Notes: generated from the sequence alone by a model not told the origin. 54,461 nt of DNA from Candidatus Blastococcus massiliensis AP3 (GCF_000582785.1 NZ_HG931173.1:130205-184665); one strand, 5' to 3'; shown: positions 35,702-49,445, counted from the stretch's first letter. Numbers and translations are program-made.

Positions 35702-36687
35702 GCCCGAGCCCTCCCCAGACTCTCGCCGAGCAGGCCGGTGGGCCGGAACAGCAGGATGACGACCAGGAGCAGGAAGGCGACCACGTCGCGCCACTCCGAG
35801 CCCACCAGCGCCGAACCGTAGTTCTCGGCCAGGCCGAGGATGAAGCCGCCGAGGAGGGCGCCGCGCACGTTGCCGATGCCTCCGAGGACGGCGGCGGTGA
35901 ACGCCTTCACACCGAGGAGGAACCCGGCGTTCCAGCGGGTGACGCCGAACCGCATCAGGTAGAGCAGCGCCGCCGCACCGGCCATCACGCCGCCGACGAG
36001 GAACGTCGCGCGGATGATGCGGTTGCGGTTGACGCCCATGAGCGCCGCTGCCTCGGAGTCCTGCGCGACCGCGCGGATCCCCCGGCCCGTCCGCGTCCGG
36101 CGGATGAACTGGTCCAGGGCGACCATCATGACGACGGCGCTGACGATGATGATCAGGTCCACGTTGGTCACCGTGTACCCGCCGACGGTGAACAGGCCCT
36201 CGGTCTCGAGCGGGTTCCGGAAGCGGGTGTTGTCACGCGCGGAACGGACGTAGGGATCGAGCGTGTCGCGCAACCCGAACCAGCCGGCCACGCGGTCGCG
36301 GAGACCCATGAGCTCGGCCAGGGCGAAGCTCGCTCCGATGGCGCTGATCAGGGCCACCAGGCGGGGGGCGTCCAGGCGGATGAGCCGGCGGTAGGCCACG
36401 CGCTCCAGCAGGAGGGCGACACCGCCGCTCACTGTCATGGCGGCGAGCAGGGCCAGCAGCAGGACACCGATGACGACCGGCAGGGCGCTCCCGGGGGCCA
36501 CGCCGAGCGCGACGGTCACCCAGACCGCCGCGAAGCTGCCGAACATCCAGACTTCGGAGTGCGCGAAGTTGATCAGTTGGAGCACGCCGTAGACGAGCGT
36601 GTAGCCGAGGGCGACGAGGCCGTAGACGGCGCCGAGCACGAGACCGGTGACGGTCAGCTCGACGAAGTTGTCGATCAGGAAGGACAC
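35698..36687 (-). CDS. livH: Branched-chain amino acid ABC transporter permease LivH
   Basis: 329-residue permease: FVELTVTGLVLGAVYGLVALGYTLVYGVLQLINFAHSEVWMFG is the LivH N-terminal signature, with GRGIRAVAQDSEAAALMGVNRNRIIRATF (EAA-like ATPase contact loop) and FLLGVKAFTAAVLGGIGNVRGALLGG further on. It is separated from the binding-protein gene by an 83-bp gap containing a strong hairpin. Confidence 0.95.
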   Translation of the reverse strand: MSFLIDNFVELTVTGLVLGAVYGLVALGYTLVYGVLQLINFAHSEVWMFGSFAAVWVTVALGVAPGSALPVVIGVLLLALLAAMTVSGGVALLLERVAYRRLIRLDAPRLVALISAIGASFALAELMGLRDRVAGWFGLRDTLDPYVRSARDNTRFRNPLETEGLFTVGGYTVTNVDLIIIVSAVVMMVALDQFIRRTRTGRGIRAVAQDSEAAALMGVNRNRIIRATFLVGGVMAGAAALLYLMRFGVTRWNAGFLLGVKAFTAAVLGGIGNVRGALLGGFILGLAENYGSALVGSEWRDVVAFLLLVVILLFRPTGLLGESLGRARA

Positions 36688-36713
36688 GAGGTCTCCGGGC
36701 GGCAGTGGGCGAC

Positions 36714-36748
36714 GCGGCCGGGTCTCCTCGGTGAGGAGGCCCGGCCGC
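36714..36748 (-). terminator. Strong hairpin between the binding protein gene and livH
   Basis: A 16-bp stem (36714-36729 with 36733-36748, one G-T pair) and 3-nt loop in the gap between two genes of one operon. Its place suggests partial termination or 3' protection of the binding-protein mRNA, giving more binding protein than permease. Confidence 0.7.
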
Positions 36749-36770
36749 GCACTGGTGGGTCAGGAGCGGA

Positions 36771-37922
36771 TCAGTCGGTCTCGATCTCCTGCTCCGCCAC
36801 GATCTCGCCGTCCTCGACGATGTAGGCCCAGACGGCGACTTCCTGCGGCTCGCCGTCCTCGTCGAACGTGATGTTCTTCGTGATGCCCTGGCCCTCGTAG
36901 TCGTTGATCCACTCGAGCAGGGACTCACGGTCGGTGTTGCCCTCGAGGATGCCCTCGAGCAGCACGTTGGCGGCGTCGTACGCCTCCGCCGAGTAGGTGG
37001 CCGGCGCGGTGCCGAACTCCTCCTCGAAGGCCGAGTAGAAGTCCTGCTCCTCCTCCGGCGGCACGCACGGGCAGGTGATGACGGTGCCCTCGGCGGCGTC
37101 GCCGGCGGCCTCGATGAAGCCCGGGTCCTTCACGCCGTCGGCGACGACGAAGGTCGCCTCGACACCCGCGCCCCGCATCTGCTGCACGAGCAGGCCGGCC
37201 TCGGCGTAGTAGCCACCGAAGAACACCGCCTCGGCGTTCGAGCTGCGGATCGCGGTCACCGTGGCCGAGAAGTCGGTCTGACCGGTCTGGATCGTGTCCT
37301 CGCCGACCACGGCGTCGCCGAGGTCCTCGACCACGATCTCGGCCAGGCCGGCACCGTAGGCCGAGGCGTCGTCGACGACGAACACGCTCTCGCTACCGAG
37401 CTCCTGGATGTAGGCGGCCGCCGCCGGGCCCTGGGTGGCGTCGTTGCCGAGCACCCGGTGGAAGGTGTCCCAGCCGTTCTGCGAGAGGTCCGGGTTGGTG
37501 GCCGACGCGGAGATGGTCGGCAGCCCGCCCTCGGCGAAGATCGGGCCGGCGGTGTCGGACTCGCCGGAGAAGGCGGGGCCGACGATGCCGATCACGTTCT
37601 CGTCACCGATGGCCTGCGTGGCCAGACCGGTGGCCTGGTTCGGGTCACCGGCGGAGTCGTACTCCTCCAGCGTGACCTGGCAGTCCTCGTTCTCCTCGTT
37701 GAACTGGTTGACCGCCAGCTCGACACCGTTGCGGATGTTGATGCCGAGGTTGGCCGCGGAGCCGGTCAGGGCCCCGAAGTAGCCGATGGCGACGTCCTCG
37801 CAGCTGCCGGCCTCGCCACCGCCGCCCGAGGCCTCGTCGTCGTCGCCGCCCGAGGTGCCGCAGGCGCTGAGCGCCAGCGCCAGGGCGAGCACGGGCGCGC
37901 CCTTCTTGACCGAGAAACGCAC
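36771..37922 (-). CDS. livK: Branched-chain amino acid-type ABC transporter substrate-binding lipoprotein
   Basis: 383-residue exported lipoprotein: lipobox LALSAC (Cys21), Gly/Asp/Glu linker, then a periplasmic binding fold of the leucine/amide group (IGYFGALTGSAANLGINIRNGVELAVNQFNEEN, GIVGPAFSGESDTAGPIFAEGGLPTISASATNP, FFGGYYAEAGLLVQQMRGAGV). GTG start with GGAGGACAT in front. It heads the transporter operon. Amino acids, amides or other small ligands are all possible in this family; the exact ligand cannot be read from sequence. Confidence 0.93.
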   Translation of the reverse strand: MRFSVKKGAPVLALALALSACGTSGGDDDEASGGGGEAGSCEDVAIGYFGALTGSAANLGINIRNGVELAVNQFNEENEDCQVTLEEYDSAGDPNQATGLATQAIGDENVIGIVGPAFSGESDTAGPIFAEGGLPTISASATNPDLSQNGWDTFHRVLGNDATQGPAAAAYIQELGSESVFVVDDASAYGAGLAEIVVEDLGDAVVGEDTIQTGQTDFSATVTAIRSSNAEAVFFGGYYAEAGLLVQQMRGAGVEATFVVADGVKDPGFIEAAGDAAEGTVITCPCVPPEEEQDFYSAFEEEFGTAPATYSAEAYDAANVLLEGILEGNTDRESLLEWINDYEGQGITKNITFDEDGEPQEVAVWAYIVEDGEIVAEQEIETD

Positions 37923-38215
37923 ATGTCCTCCAGAGCCAGATCGGCGGGCCGCTGGTCGGCCACGCCGGTGGTCGCGCCGTCCCGGTGGGAGCGGCTGGCA
38001 CACAGTAGGTCGCGCCGAGCGCCAGTCCGAGAGGCCCCGGACGTTTCGTGACCGTCTCGTGATCGCCGGGTGGGATCGCTGCCGACCGGCGGCAACCGCC
38101 CCGGAACGCCGAACCGCGCGACCACCCGTCGCTTCGTCGGCGACGGAGGTCCGCCGCCGAAGAACCGACCGCTCCCTAGCCTGTGGCGGCATCGTTCCGA
38201 CGGACGGCCGCTGCG

Positions 38216-38815
38216 TCAGGCGGACCCGGCCTCCGGGGGCACACCATCGGCGAGGATCCGCTCGGCGAACGCCTTCATGGACGTCCGCTCGTTCATGGCG
38301 GTGCGCTGCATCCACCGGAAGGCGTCGGGCTCGGTGATGCCCCGCTCGGCCATGAGGACGCCCTTGGCCTTCTCGACGACCTGACGGGCGGCCAGCCGCT
38401 CTCCGAGCGTCCGCACCTCGCCGTCCAGCGCGGCCATCTCCGCGAACCGCCCCCTGGCCACCTCGATCGCCGGGACGAGGTCGTTCTTGGAGAACGGCTT
38501 GACCAGGTAGGCCATGGCGCCGGCGTCGCGGGCCCGCTCGACCAGCTCGCGCTGGCTGAACGCGGTCAGCACGATCACCGGCGCGATGCGCGCCGAGGCG
38601 ATCTGCTCGGCCGCCGACAGCCCGTCCAGCACGGGCATCTGGATGTCCAGGATCACCAGGTCCGGTGTCAGCTCCCGGGCGCGGTCGACGGCCTGCTGCC
38701 CGTCGCCCACCTCGGCCACGACGTCGTAACCCTCCTCCTCCAGCATCTCCTTGAGATCGAGGCGGATGAGTGCTTCGTCCTCGGCGATGAGAACCCTGGC
38801 CGGCGCGCTGCTCAC
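38216..38815 (-). CDS. pdtaR: PdtaR-like ANTAR response regulator
   Basis: 199 residues: receiver domain with Asp13-type acidic pocket (LIAEDEAL), phosphoacceptor Asp57 (LVILDIQMP) and Lys in YLVKPFSKND, followed by an ANTAR RNA-binding domain (ARQVVEKAKGVLMAERGITEPDAFRWMQRTAM). This is the arrangement of mycobacterial PdtaR (Rv1626), which sits near polA as here. It should be phosphorylated by a PdtaS-type histidine kinase, which is not in this window, and bind paired hairpins in target mRNAs. Start GTG 38815. Confidence 0.93.
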   Translation of the reverse strand: MSSAPARVLIAEDEALIRLDLKEMLEEEGYDVVAEVGDGQQAVDRARELTPDLVILDIQMPVLDGLSAAEQIASARIAPVIVLTAFSQRELVERARDAGAMAYLVKPFSKNDLVPAIEVARGRFAEMAALDGEVRTLGERLAARQVVEKAKGVLMAERGITEPDAFRWMQRTAMNERTSMKAFAERILADGVPPEAGSA

Positions 38816-38887
38816 GGGCCGAGTCTAGCGATGCCGGCACCGCTGGAGCCCCGGCTAGGCTGGCGCGGCAGCCGGCCACCCCGGCGC

Positions 38888-38961
38888 GCCCCCGTACCCC
38901 AATCGGCAGAGGGAGCGGATTCAAAACCCGCGCAGTGTGCGTTCGAGTCGCACCGGGGGCA
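38888..38961 (+). tRNA. tRNA-Leu (CAA), atypical short variable loop
   Basis: 74 nt: acceptor GCCCCCG/CGGGGGC, D-arm CCC...GGG, anticodon arm GCGGA-TTCAAAA-CCCGC with anticodon CAA and an A-C mismatch closing the loop, only five bases (GCAGT) between anticodon and T stems, T-arm GTGCGTTCGAGTCGCAC, discriminator A. Bacterial leucine tRNAs normally have a long variable arm, so this is either an unusual tRNA-Leu or a tRNA-like gene with another role. No encoded CCA. Confidence 0.8.
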
Positions 38962-38973
38962 CTGTGCTGAACT

Positions 38974-39066
38974 GCGATCCTCCTGATCGCACCGCGGCCA
39001 CGTGCCGTTCCCTGCCGCGGCGAGCGTGTCCGTCGCTGCTGCGCGGGACCCTCCGGGCCCCACTCG
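38974..39066 (+). repeat. Dispersed intergenic repeat, copy A
   Basis: Begins GCGATCCTCCTGATCGC (imperfect 7-bp palindrome) then ACCGCGGCCA, contains GAGCGTGTCCGTC and ends GGGCCCCACTCG. The same blocks in the same order occur at 43048-43141. It lies 12 bp behind the tRNA-Leu gene. Confidence 0.75.
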
Positions 39067-39132
39067 CCGCGACCGGACCGGCTCCGCTCCCGTCCCGGCG
39101 TCCTCGTCTCCGCCCGGCCTAGGGTGTTCCGC

Positions 39133-40707
39133 GTGACCGAGCCCGTTCCGCACATGACTCCCGAGCAGTTCCGGCAGCACGGCCACGAGGTCGTCGACTG
39201 GATCGCGGACTACTGGGAGCGGATCGGGTCGCTGCCGGTGCGGTCGACCGTCGCGCCCGGGGACGTGCGGGCCGGCCTGCCCGCTGCGCCGCCCGAGCAG
39301 GGCGAGCCGTTCGCCGGCGTCCTGGCGGACCTGGACCGCGTCGTCGTGCCCGGCCTCACCCACTGGCAGCACCCCGGCTTCTTCGGCTACTTCCCGGCCA
39401 ACACCTCCGGACCCTCGGTGCTCGGCGACCTCGTCTCGGCCGGGCTCGGCGTCCAGGGGATGTCCTGGGTGACCAGCCCCGCCGCCACCGAGCTCGAGCA
39501 GCACGTCATGGACTGGTTCGCCGAGCTGCTCGGACTGCCCGCGTCCTTCCGCTCCACCGGCACCGGCGGCGGCATCGTCCAGGACTCCAGCTCCGGCGCC
39601 AACCTGGTCGCGCTGCTGGCCGCCCTGCACCGCGCCTCCGGAGGCGGCACCGTCCGCCGCGGCGTGGAGCCCGACCGCGCCACCGTCTACGTCTCCGCGG
39701 AGACGCATTCCTCCATGGAGAAGGCCGTGCGCATCGCGGGCCTCGGCAGCGAGGCCGTGCGCATCGTCGAGGTGGACGGCGACCTGGCGATGAACCCCGG
39801 CGCGCTCGCCGCCCGCATGGAGCGCGACGTCGCCCGCGGCTACATCCCGGTGCTGGTGTGCGCCACTGTCGGCACCACGTCGACCACCGCCGTCGACCCC
39901 CTCGCCGCGATCGGGGCGGTCTGCCAGAAGCACGGTGCGTGGCTGCACGTCGACGCCGCCTACGCCGGGGTCAGTGCCGTGGTGCCCGAGCTGCGGGAGC
40001 TCCAGGCCGGGGTCGAGTGGGCGGACAGCTACACCACCGATGCGCACAAGTGGCTGCTCACCGGCTTCGACGCCACCCTCTTCTGGGTCGCCGACCGCAC
40101 CGCCCTCACCGGAGCCCTGGCGATCCTCCCCGAGTACCTCCGCAACGCCGCCACCGACGCCGGCACGGTCGTCGACTACCGGGACTGGCAGATCCCGCTG
40201 GGCCGCCGGTTCCGGGCGCTGAAGCTGTGGTTCGTGCTGCGCTGGTACGGCGCCGAGGGGCTGCGCGCCCACATCCGGAGTTCGGTCGCCCTCGCCCAGG
40301 AGCTGGCCGGCTGGGCGGAGGCCGACGAGCGGTTCGACGTCCTGAGCCCCCACCCGCTGTCCCTCGTCTGCCTCACCCCGCGCTGGCCGGCCGGCGTAGA
40401 CGCCGACGTCGCCACCATGACCCTGCTCGAGCGGCTGAACGACGGCGGCGAGGTCTTCCTCACCCACACGACGGTGAGCGGCCGCGCCGTCCTGCGGGTG
40501 GCGGTCGGCGCGCCCAGCACCACCCGCGCGCACGTCGAGCGGTTGTGGACGCTGCTGCGCGAGGGCCACGACTGGCTGGCCGCCGACTTCGCCGCCCAGG
40601 CCGCCGAGCAGGCCGCCGCCCGCGAGGCGGCACGCGCCGAGCCCGAGCGCGAGGACGCCGCGAACCGGGCGGGCACCGAGCAGAGCGAGCAGGCCGCGCA
40701 GGCCTGA
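39133..40707 (+). CDS. Pyridoxal-dependent aromatic amino acid decarboxylase family protein
   Basis: 524-residue group II PLP decarboxylase. TPEQFRQHGHEVVDWIADYWERI and HWQHPGFFGYFPANTSGPSVLGDLVSAGLGVQGMSW are typical of aromatic L-amino acid decarboxylases; HVDAAYAG holds the PLP-contacting Asp and TTDAHKWLLTGFDATLFW the Schiff-base Lys. Likely substrates are Tyr, Trp or DOPA; unproven. Start at GTG 39133 (AGGG 8 bases ahead); GTG 39124 and ATG 39163 are alternatives. A 45-residue Ala/Glu/Arg-rich tail follows the conserved end. Confidence 0.88.
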   Translation: MTEPVPHMTPEQFRQHGHEVVDWIADYWERIGSLPVRSTVAPGDVRAGLPAAPPEQGEPFAGVLADLDRVVVPGLTHWQHPGFFGYFPANTSGPSVLGDLVSAGLGVQGMSWVTSPAATELEQHVMDWFAELLGLPASFRSTGTGGGIVQDSSSGANLVALLAALHRASGGGTVRRGVEPDRATVYVSAETHSSMEKAVRIAGLGSEAVRIVEVDGDLAMNPGALAARMERDVARGYIPVLVCATVGTTSTTAVDPLAAIGAVCQKHGAWLHVDAAYAGVSAVVPELRELQAGVEWADSYTTDAHKWLLTGFDATLFWVADRTALTGALAILPEYLRNAATDAGTVVDYRDWQIPLGRRFRALKLWFVLRWYGAEGLRAHIRSSVALAQELAGWAEADERFDVLSPHPLSLVCLTPRWPAGVDADVATMTLLERLNDGGEVFLTHTTVSGRAVLRVAVGAPSTTRAHVERLWTLLREGHDWLAADFAAQAAEQAAAREAARAEPEREDAANRAGTEQSEQAAQA

Positions 40708-40736
40708 CCGGCCTTGGCCACCGCCGACTCCGGCGG

Positions 40737-41615
40737 TCAGCGCTCCAGTGACCGGATGAGCCCCTGCTGCGTCACGGTCGCCACGTGGCTGCCGTCGGCG
40801 GACCAGATCTGGCCGAAGCACAGCGCCCGCCCGTGCGAGGCCACCGGACTGTCGGTCTCGTAGAGGAACCACTCGTCGGCCCGCACCGGCTGGTGGAACC
40901 ACACGGCGTGGTCGAGGCTGGACCCCATCGTCGTGCCCCAGCCGCCCCCCAGCCGCGCCGTGCCGGCGCCGAGGAGGCTGAGGTCGCTGGCGAACGTCAG
41001 GGCGGCCGCGTGCACCGCCTGGTCGTCGGGCAGCTGGCCGAACACCCGCATCCAGGCCCAGGACTTCGTGTCGGGATAGGTCTTCGGCGGCCGGTCCCAG
41101 GGGTGCTCGAGCAGTCGCTGCTCCACGGCCTGGCCGATGCTCCGCGACACCCGCGTCTCGTCGCCGCGGGCGGCCATCAGCTCCATGAAGGTGGGCAGGC
41201 TCTCCGGCTCCGGGACGTCGGGCATCGGCAGGGCGTGCTGCGCCACCGCCGCCTCCCCCGCGGACGCGTCCGCGGTGAGCACGAAGATCGCGGCGTCCTT
41301 GTCTCCGCGCCGCTGCCACGCGACCACCCGGCGGGTGCTGAAGGTCCGGCCGTCCCGCATCCGCTCGACCGCGTAGCGGATCTCCGCCTGGGGATCGCCC
41401 GGGCGCAGGAAGTAGGAGTGCAGCGAGTGGACCGCGCGCCCCTCCGGCAGCGTCCGCGTCGCCGCCATGAGGGCCTGGCCGGCCACCTGCCCACCGAAGA
41501 TGCGCTGCATCGCGGTGCGCGGGGTCTGCCCGACGAACAGGTCGGGCTCCCGCTCCTCCAGCGCCAGGACGGCCAGCAGGGCGGCGGCCTGCGTCCCGTC
41601 GGTCTCCTCGCTCAC
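40737..41615 (-). CDS. tesB: Acyl-CoA thioesterase II (TesB)
   Basis: 292-residue double-hotdog thioesterase hydrolysing medium- and long-chain acyl-CoAs. TAMQRIFGGQVAGQALMAATRTLP is the N-terminal hotdog signature, HSLHSYFLRPGDPQAEIRYAVERMRDGRTFSTRRVVA the TesB block, and SSLDHAVWFHQPVRADEWFLYETDSPVASHGRALCFGQIW the second hotdog with its Asp and Gln/Thr active-site residues. GTG start overlaps the pyk stop (GTGA), so it is coupled to pyk; this pairing is frequent in actinobacteria. Confidence 0.94.
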   Translation of the reverse strand: MSEETDGTQAAALLAVLALEEREPDLFVGQTPRTAMQRIFGGQVAGQALMAATRTLPEGRAVHSLHSYFLRPGDPQAEIRYAVERMRDGRTFSTRRVVAWQRRGDKDAAIFVLTADASAGEAAVAQHALPMPDVPEPESLPTFMELMAARGDETRVSRSIGQAVEQRLLEHPWDRPPKTYPDTKSWAWMRVFGQLPDDQAVHAAALTFASDLSLLGAGTARLGGGWGTTMGSSLDHAVWFHQPVRADEWFLYETDSPVASHGRALCFGQIWSADGSHVATVTQQGLIRSLER

Positions 41616-43027
41616 GAGTCGGTCCCGACCTCGTGCACCCGGATCAGGTTCGTGGAACCCACGGTGTTCGGCGGGCTCCCCGCCACGACGACGACGCGGT
41701 CGCCGACCTTCAGCCGGCCGATGGACAGCAGCGAGAAGTCCACCTGCGCCACCATGTCGTCGGTGTGCGCCACCTCCGGGACGAGGAAGGTCTCCACGCC
41801 CCAGGACAGCGCCAGCCGGCTGCGCACCCTCGGGTCGACGGTGAAGGCCAGCAGCGGCTGGCGCGGGTGCAGGGCCGAGAGCCGGCGGGCGGTCTCACCG
41901 GTCTGCGTGAAGGTGGCCAGCGCCTTGACGTCGAGCGCCTCGCCGACGTCCTTGGCCGCCCGGACGATCGCCCCCGAGCGGGACCGCGACCGGCGGATCA
42001 CCTCCGGCACGGGCATGTGGTCGGTCTCGACGGCGTCGATGATCCGTTCCATCGTGCGGACCGCCGCGATCGGGTAGGCACCCACCGAGGTCTCCCCGGA
42101 GAGCATCACCGCATCCGCGCCGTCCAGCACCGCATTGGCGACGTCGGAGGCCTCGGCCCGCGTCGGCCGCGAGTTCGTGATCATCGACTCGAGCATCTGC
42201 GTGGCCACGATCACCGGTTTGTTGCGCTCGCGGGCCGACTGGATCGCCCGCTTCTGGACCAGCGGCACCTGCTCGAGCGGGAGCTCCACGCCGAGGTCGC
42301 CGCGGGCCACCATCAGGCCGTCGAATGCCTCGACGATGTCGTCGAGCCGCTCCACCGCCTCCGGCTTCTCGAGCTTCGCGATGACCGGGACCTCGACGTC
42401 CTCCTGCCGCATGATCTCGCGCACCAGCTCGACGTCGTCCGGCGAGCGGACGAACGACAGCGCGATGAAGTCCACCCCCAGCCCGAGGGCGAACCGGAGG
42501 TCCGCTTCGTCCTTGTCCGACAGGGCCGGCACGCTCACCGCCACACCGGGGAGCGAGAGCCCCTTGTTGTTCGAGACCGGACCGCCCTCGACCACCAGGC
42601 AGGTGACGTCCGGGCCCTCGACGGCGACGACGGTCAGCGCCAGGTTGCCGTCGTCCACGAGCAGCCGGTCCCCGACGGCGACGTCGTTGACGAGGTCCTT
42701 GTAGGTCGTCGACACGCGCTCCGCGGTGCCCTGGACGTCGTCGACGGTGATGACGACCCGGCTCCCGGTGGGCCACTCGACCGCTCCCTCGGCGAAGGTG
42801 CCGAGCCGGATCTTGGGGCCCTGGAGGTCCGCCAGCACCGCGACCGCGTGACCGGTGCGGTCGGAGGCCTCGCGCACCAGCCGGTAGGCGGCGGCGTGGT
42901 CGGCGTGGGCGCCGTGGCTGAAGTTCAGCCGGGCGACGTCCATACCGGACTCGGCGAGGGCGATCACCTGCTCGGCGGACGCAGTGGCCGGACCGAGGGT
43001 GCAGACGATCTTGGCGCGGCGGGACAT
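41612..43027 (-). CDS. pyk: Pyruvate kinase
   Basis: 471 residues; converts phosphoenolpyruvate and ADP to pyruvate and ATP. RRAKIVCTLGPAT, GMDVARLNFSHG, ADLQGPKIRLG, the active-site AKLEKPEAVERLDDIVEAFDGLMVARGDLGVELPLEQVP and the metal/K motif MLESMITNSRPTRAEASDVANAVLDG are all in place; the C-terminal regulatory domain ends VGSTNLIRVHEVG. ATG 43027 is the conserved start; the frame continues upstream over the repeat without support. Confidence 0.97.
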   Translation of the reverse strand: MSRRAKIVCTLGPATASAEQVIALAESGMDVARLNFSHGAHADHAAAYRLVREASDRTGHAVAVLADLQGPKIRLGTFAEGAVEWPTGSRVVITVDDVQGTAERVSTTYKDLVNDVAVGDRLLVDDGNLALTVVAVEGPDVTCLVVEGGPVSNNKGLSLPGVAVSVPALSDKDEADLRFALGLGVDFIALSFVRSPDDVELVREIMRQEDVEVPVIAKLEKPEAVERLDDIVEAFDGLMVARGDLGVELPLEQVPLVQKRAIQSARERNKPVIVATQMLESMITNSRPTRAEASDVANAVLDGADAVMLSGETSVGAYPIAAVRTMERIIDAVETDHMPVPEVIRRSRSRSGAIVRAAKDVGEALDVKALATFTQTGETARRLSALHPRQPLLAFTVDPRVRSRLALSWGVETFLVPEVAHTDDMVAQVDFSLLSIGRLKVGDRVVVVAGSPPNTVGSTNLIRVHEVGTDS

Positions 43028-43047
43028 GACTCCAACGCTATGACATG

Positions 43048-43141
43048 GCGATCCTCCGGATCGCACCGCGGCCAATTACCGTGCCCGAGTTCCTCGGAGC
43101 GTGTTCGTCACGCCTGCGTAGAGCCCTGCGGGCCCCACTCG
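43048..43141 (+). repeat. Dispersed intergenic repeat, copy B
   Basis: Second copy of the 38974-39066 repeat. First 27 bp differ by one base, and here the palindrome GCGATCC-TCC-GGATCGC is perfect. It fills most of the 134-bp gap between gltD and pyk. Confidence 0.75.
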
Positions 43142-43161
43142 GCCCGACAGACCGACATGCC

Positions 43162-44652
43162 TCAGCGGAGGGCGACGGCGGTGGGCGTGACGGGCCGGGG
43201 CAGCATCGAGCTCCCCGTGAGCCAGGTGTCGACCGAGGCCGCGGCGGCGCGACCCTCCGCGATCGCCCACACGATCAGCGACTGCCCCCGCCCGATGTCG
43301 CCGGCGACGAAGACGCCGGGCACCGTGGACATGAACTCGTCGTCCCGCGAGACGTTGCCGCGGCCGTCGACCTCGACCCCGAGGCTGTCCACGAGGCCGT
43401 CGGTCTGCGCACCGGTGAAGCCCATGGCGAGGAACACCAGGTCGGCGCGCAGCTCGCGTTCGGAGCCCTCGATCTTCTGGAAACGGCCGTCGACCCGCTC
43501 CACCTCGTGCAGCAGCAGCGCGCGCACGGTGCCGTCCTCGTTCCCGAGGAACCGCTCGGTGTTGACCGAGTACAGCCGCTCGCCGCCCTCCTCGTGCGCA
43601 CTGGAGACGCGCATGATCATCGGGTAGGTCGGCCACGGGTTGCTGCCATGATCGCGGCGGTCCGGCGGCGCCGGCATGATCTCCAGCTGCGTGACCGAGG
43701 CCGCGCCCTGCCGGTGGGCCGTGCCGAGGCAGTCCGCCCCGGTGTCACCGCCGCCGATGATCACCACGTGCTTGCCGTGGGCGTCGATCGGCGGGTTCTC
43801 CAGCTCGCCGAGCGCCTGCAGGTTGCCGTACGGCAGGTACTCCATGGCCAGGTGGATGCCCGCCAGCTCCCGGCCGGGGGCCGGCAGGTCGCGGCCGATC
43901 GTCGCGCCACCGGCGAGCACCACGGCGTCGAAGTCGCCGCGCAGCTGCTCGACCGAGAGGTCGGCCGCCGCAGCGCCGCCCACCTCGACACCCGTGACGA
44001 ACCGGGTGCCCTCGGCGCGCATCTGGTCCAGCCGCCGGTCCAGGACTGACTTCTCCATCTTGAACTCGGGGATGCCGTAGCGCAGCAGGCCGCCGACGCG
44101 GTCGGCCCGCTCGAACACGGTGACGTCGTGCCCGGCGCGGGTCAGCTGCTGCGCGGCGGCGAGGCCGGCCGGCCCCGAGCCGACGACGGCGACCTTCTTG
44201 CCGGTGCGCTCGGTGGGGGCGAGCGGGGTGACCCAGCCCTCGTCCCAGGCGCGGTCGATGATCTCCCACTCGATCTGCTTGATCGTGACCGGCGACTCCT
44301 GCAGGTTCAGCACGCAGGAGCCCTCGCACGGGGCCGGGCACAGCTTGCCGGTGAACTCCGGGAAGTTGTTGGTGGCGTGCAGGCGCTCGATCGCCTCCTG
44401 CCAGTCGTCCCGCCGGGCGAGGTCGTTCCACTCCGGGATCAGGTTGGCCACCGGGCAGGCGTGGTGGCAGAACGGGATGCCGCAGTCCATGCAGCGCGCC
44501 GCCTGCTTGCGCACCTCGGGGGTCGGGTACAGCGGGTCCTCGCCGTGCTGGCGGGCGTTGTACACGTCCTTCCAGTCACGGATGCGGACCTCGACGGGAC
44601 GCCGCGGCGGCAGCTCCCGCTCGAACTTCAGGAATCCGGTGGTGTCAGCCAC
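43162..44652 (-). CDS. gltD: Glutamate synthase small subunit
   Basis: 496-residue FAD/NADPH subunit of NADPH-GOGAT. Cysteine clusters CMDCGIPFCHHACPVAN and CPAPCEGSC bind two 4Fe-4S centres; VAVVGSGPAGLAAAQQLTRAGHDVTVFE is the FAD Rossmann motif and VVIIGGGDTGADCLG the NADPH one; VPGVFVAGDIGRGQSLIVWAIAEGR closes the FAD site. It passes electrons from NADPH to GltB. GTG 44652 has GGGAGGG upstream. It follows gltB by about 100 bp in the same direction. Confidence 0.96.
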   Translation of the reverse strand: MADTTGFLKFERELPPRRPVEVRIRDWKDVYNARQHGEDPLYPTPEVRKQAARCMDCGIPFCHHACPVANLIPEWNDLARRDDWQEAIERLHATNNFPEFTGKLCPAPCEGSCVLNLQESPVTIKQIEWEIIDRAWDEGWVTPLAPTERTGKKVAVVGSGPAGLAAAQQLTRAGHDVTVFERADRVGGLLRYGIPEFKMEKSVLDRRLDQMRAEGTRFVTGVEVGGAAAADLSVEQLRGDFDAVVLAGGATIGRDLPAPGRELAGIHLAMEYLPYGNLQALGELENPPIDAHGKHVVIIGGGDTGADCLGTAHRQGAASVTQLEIMPAPPDRRDHGSNPWPTYPMIMRVSSAHEEGGERLYSVNTERFLGNEDGTVRALLLHEVERVDGRFQKIEGSERELRADLVFLAMGFTGAQTDGLVDSLGVEVDGRGNVSRDDEFMSTVPGVFVAGDIGRGQSLIVWAIAEGRAAAASVDTWLTGSSMLPRPVTPTAVALR

Positions 44653-44756
44653 GTGCGTCCCTCCCTCGGGAAACGTCGACGAGTCCTGCACAGTCGCCCT
44701 GTTCCGGGCGCTGATGGGGGCGAGTGTGCAGATCTCGCCCCGAGGTGCCGCGGAGG

Positions 44757-49445
<4,689 letters not shown>

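Noticed and set aside
36771-39155. 794-codon frame continuing from the binding protein through pdtaR
   Set aside because: Only the last 383 codons are protein-like; a lipobox signal peptide begins at the GTG at 37922 and pdtaR occupies the other part in another frame.
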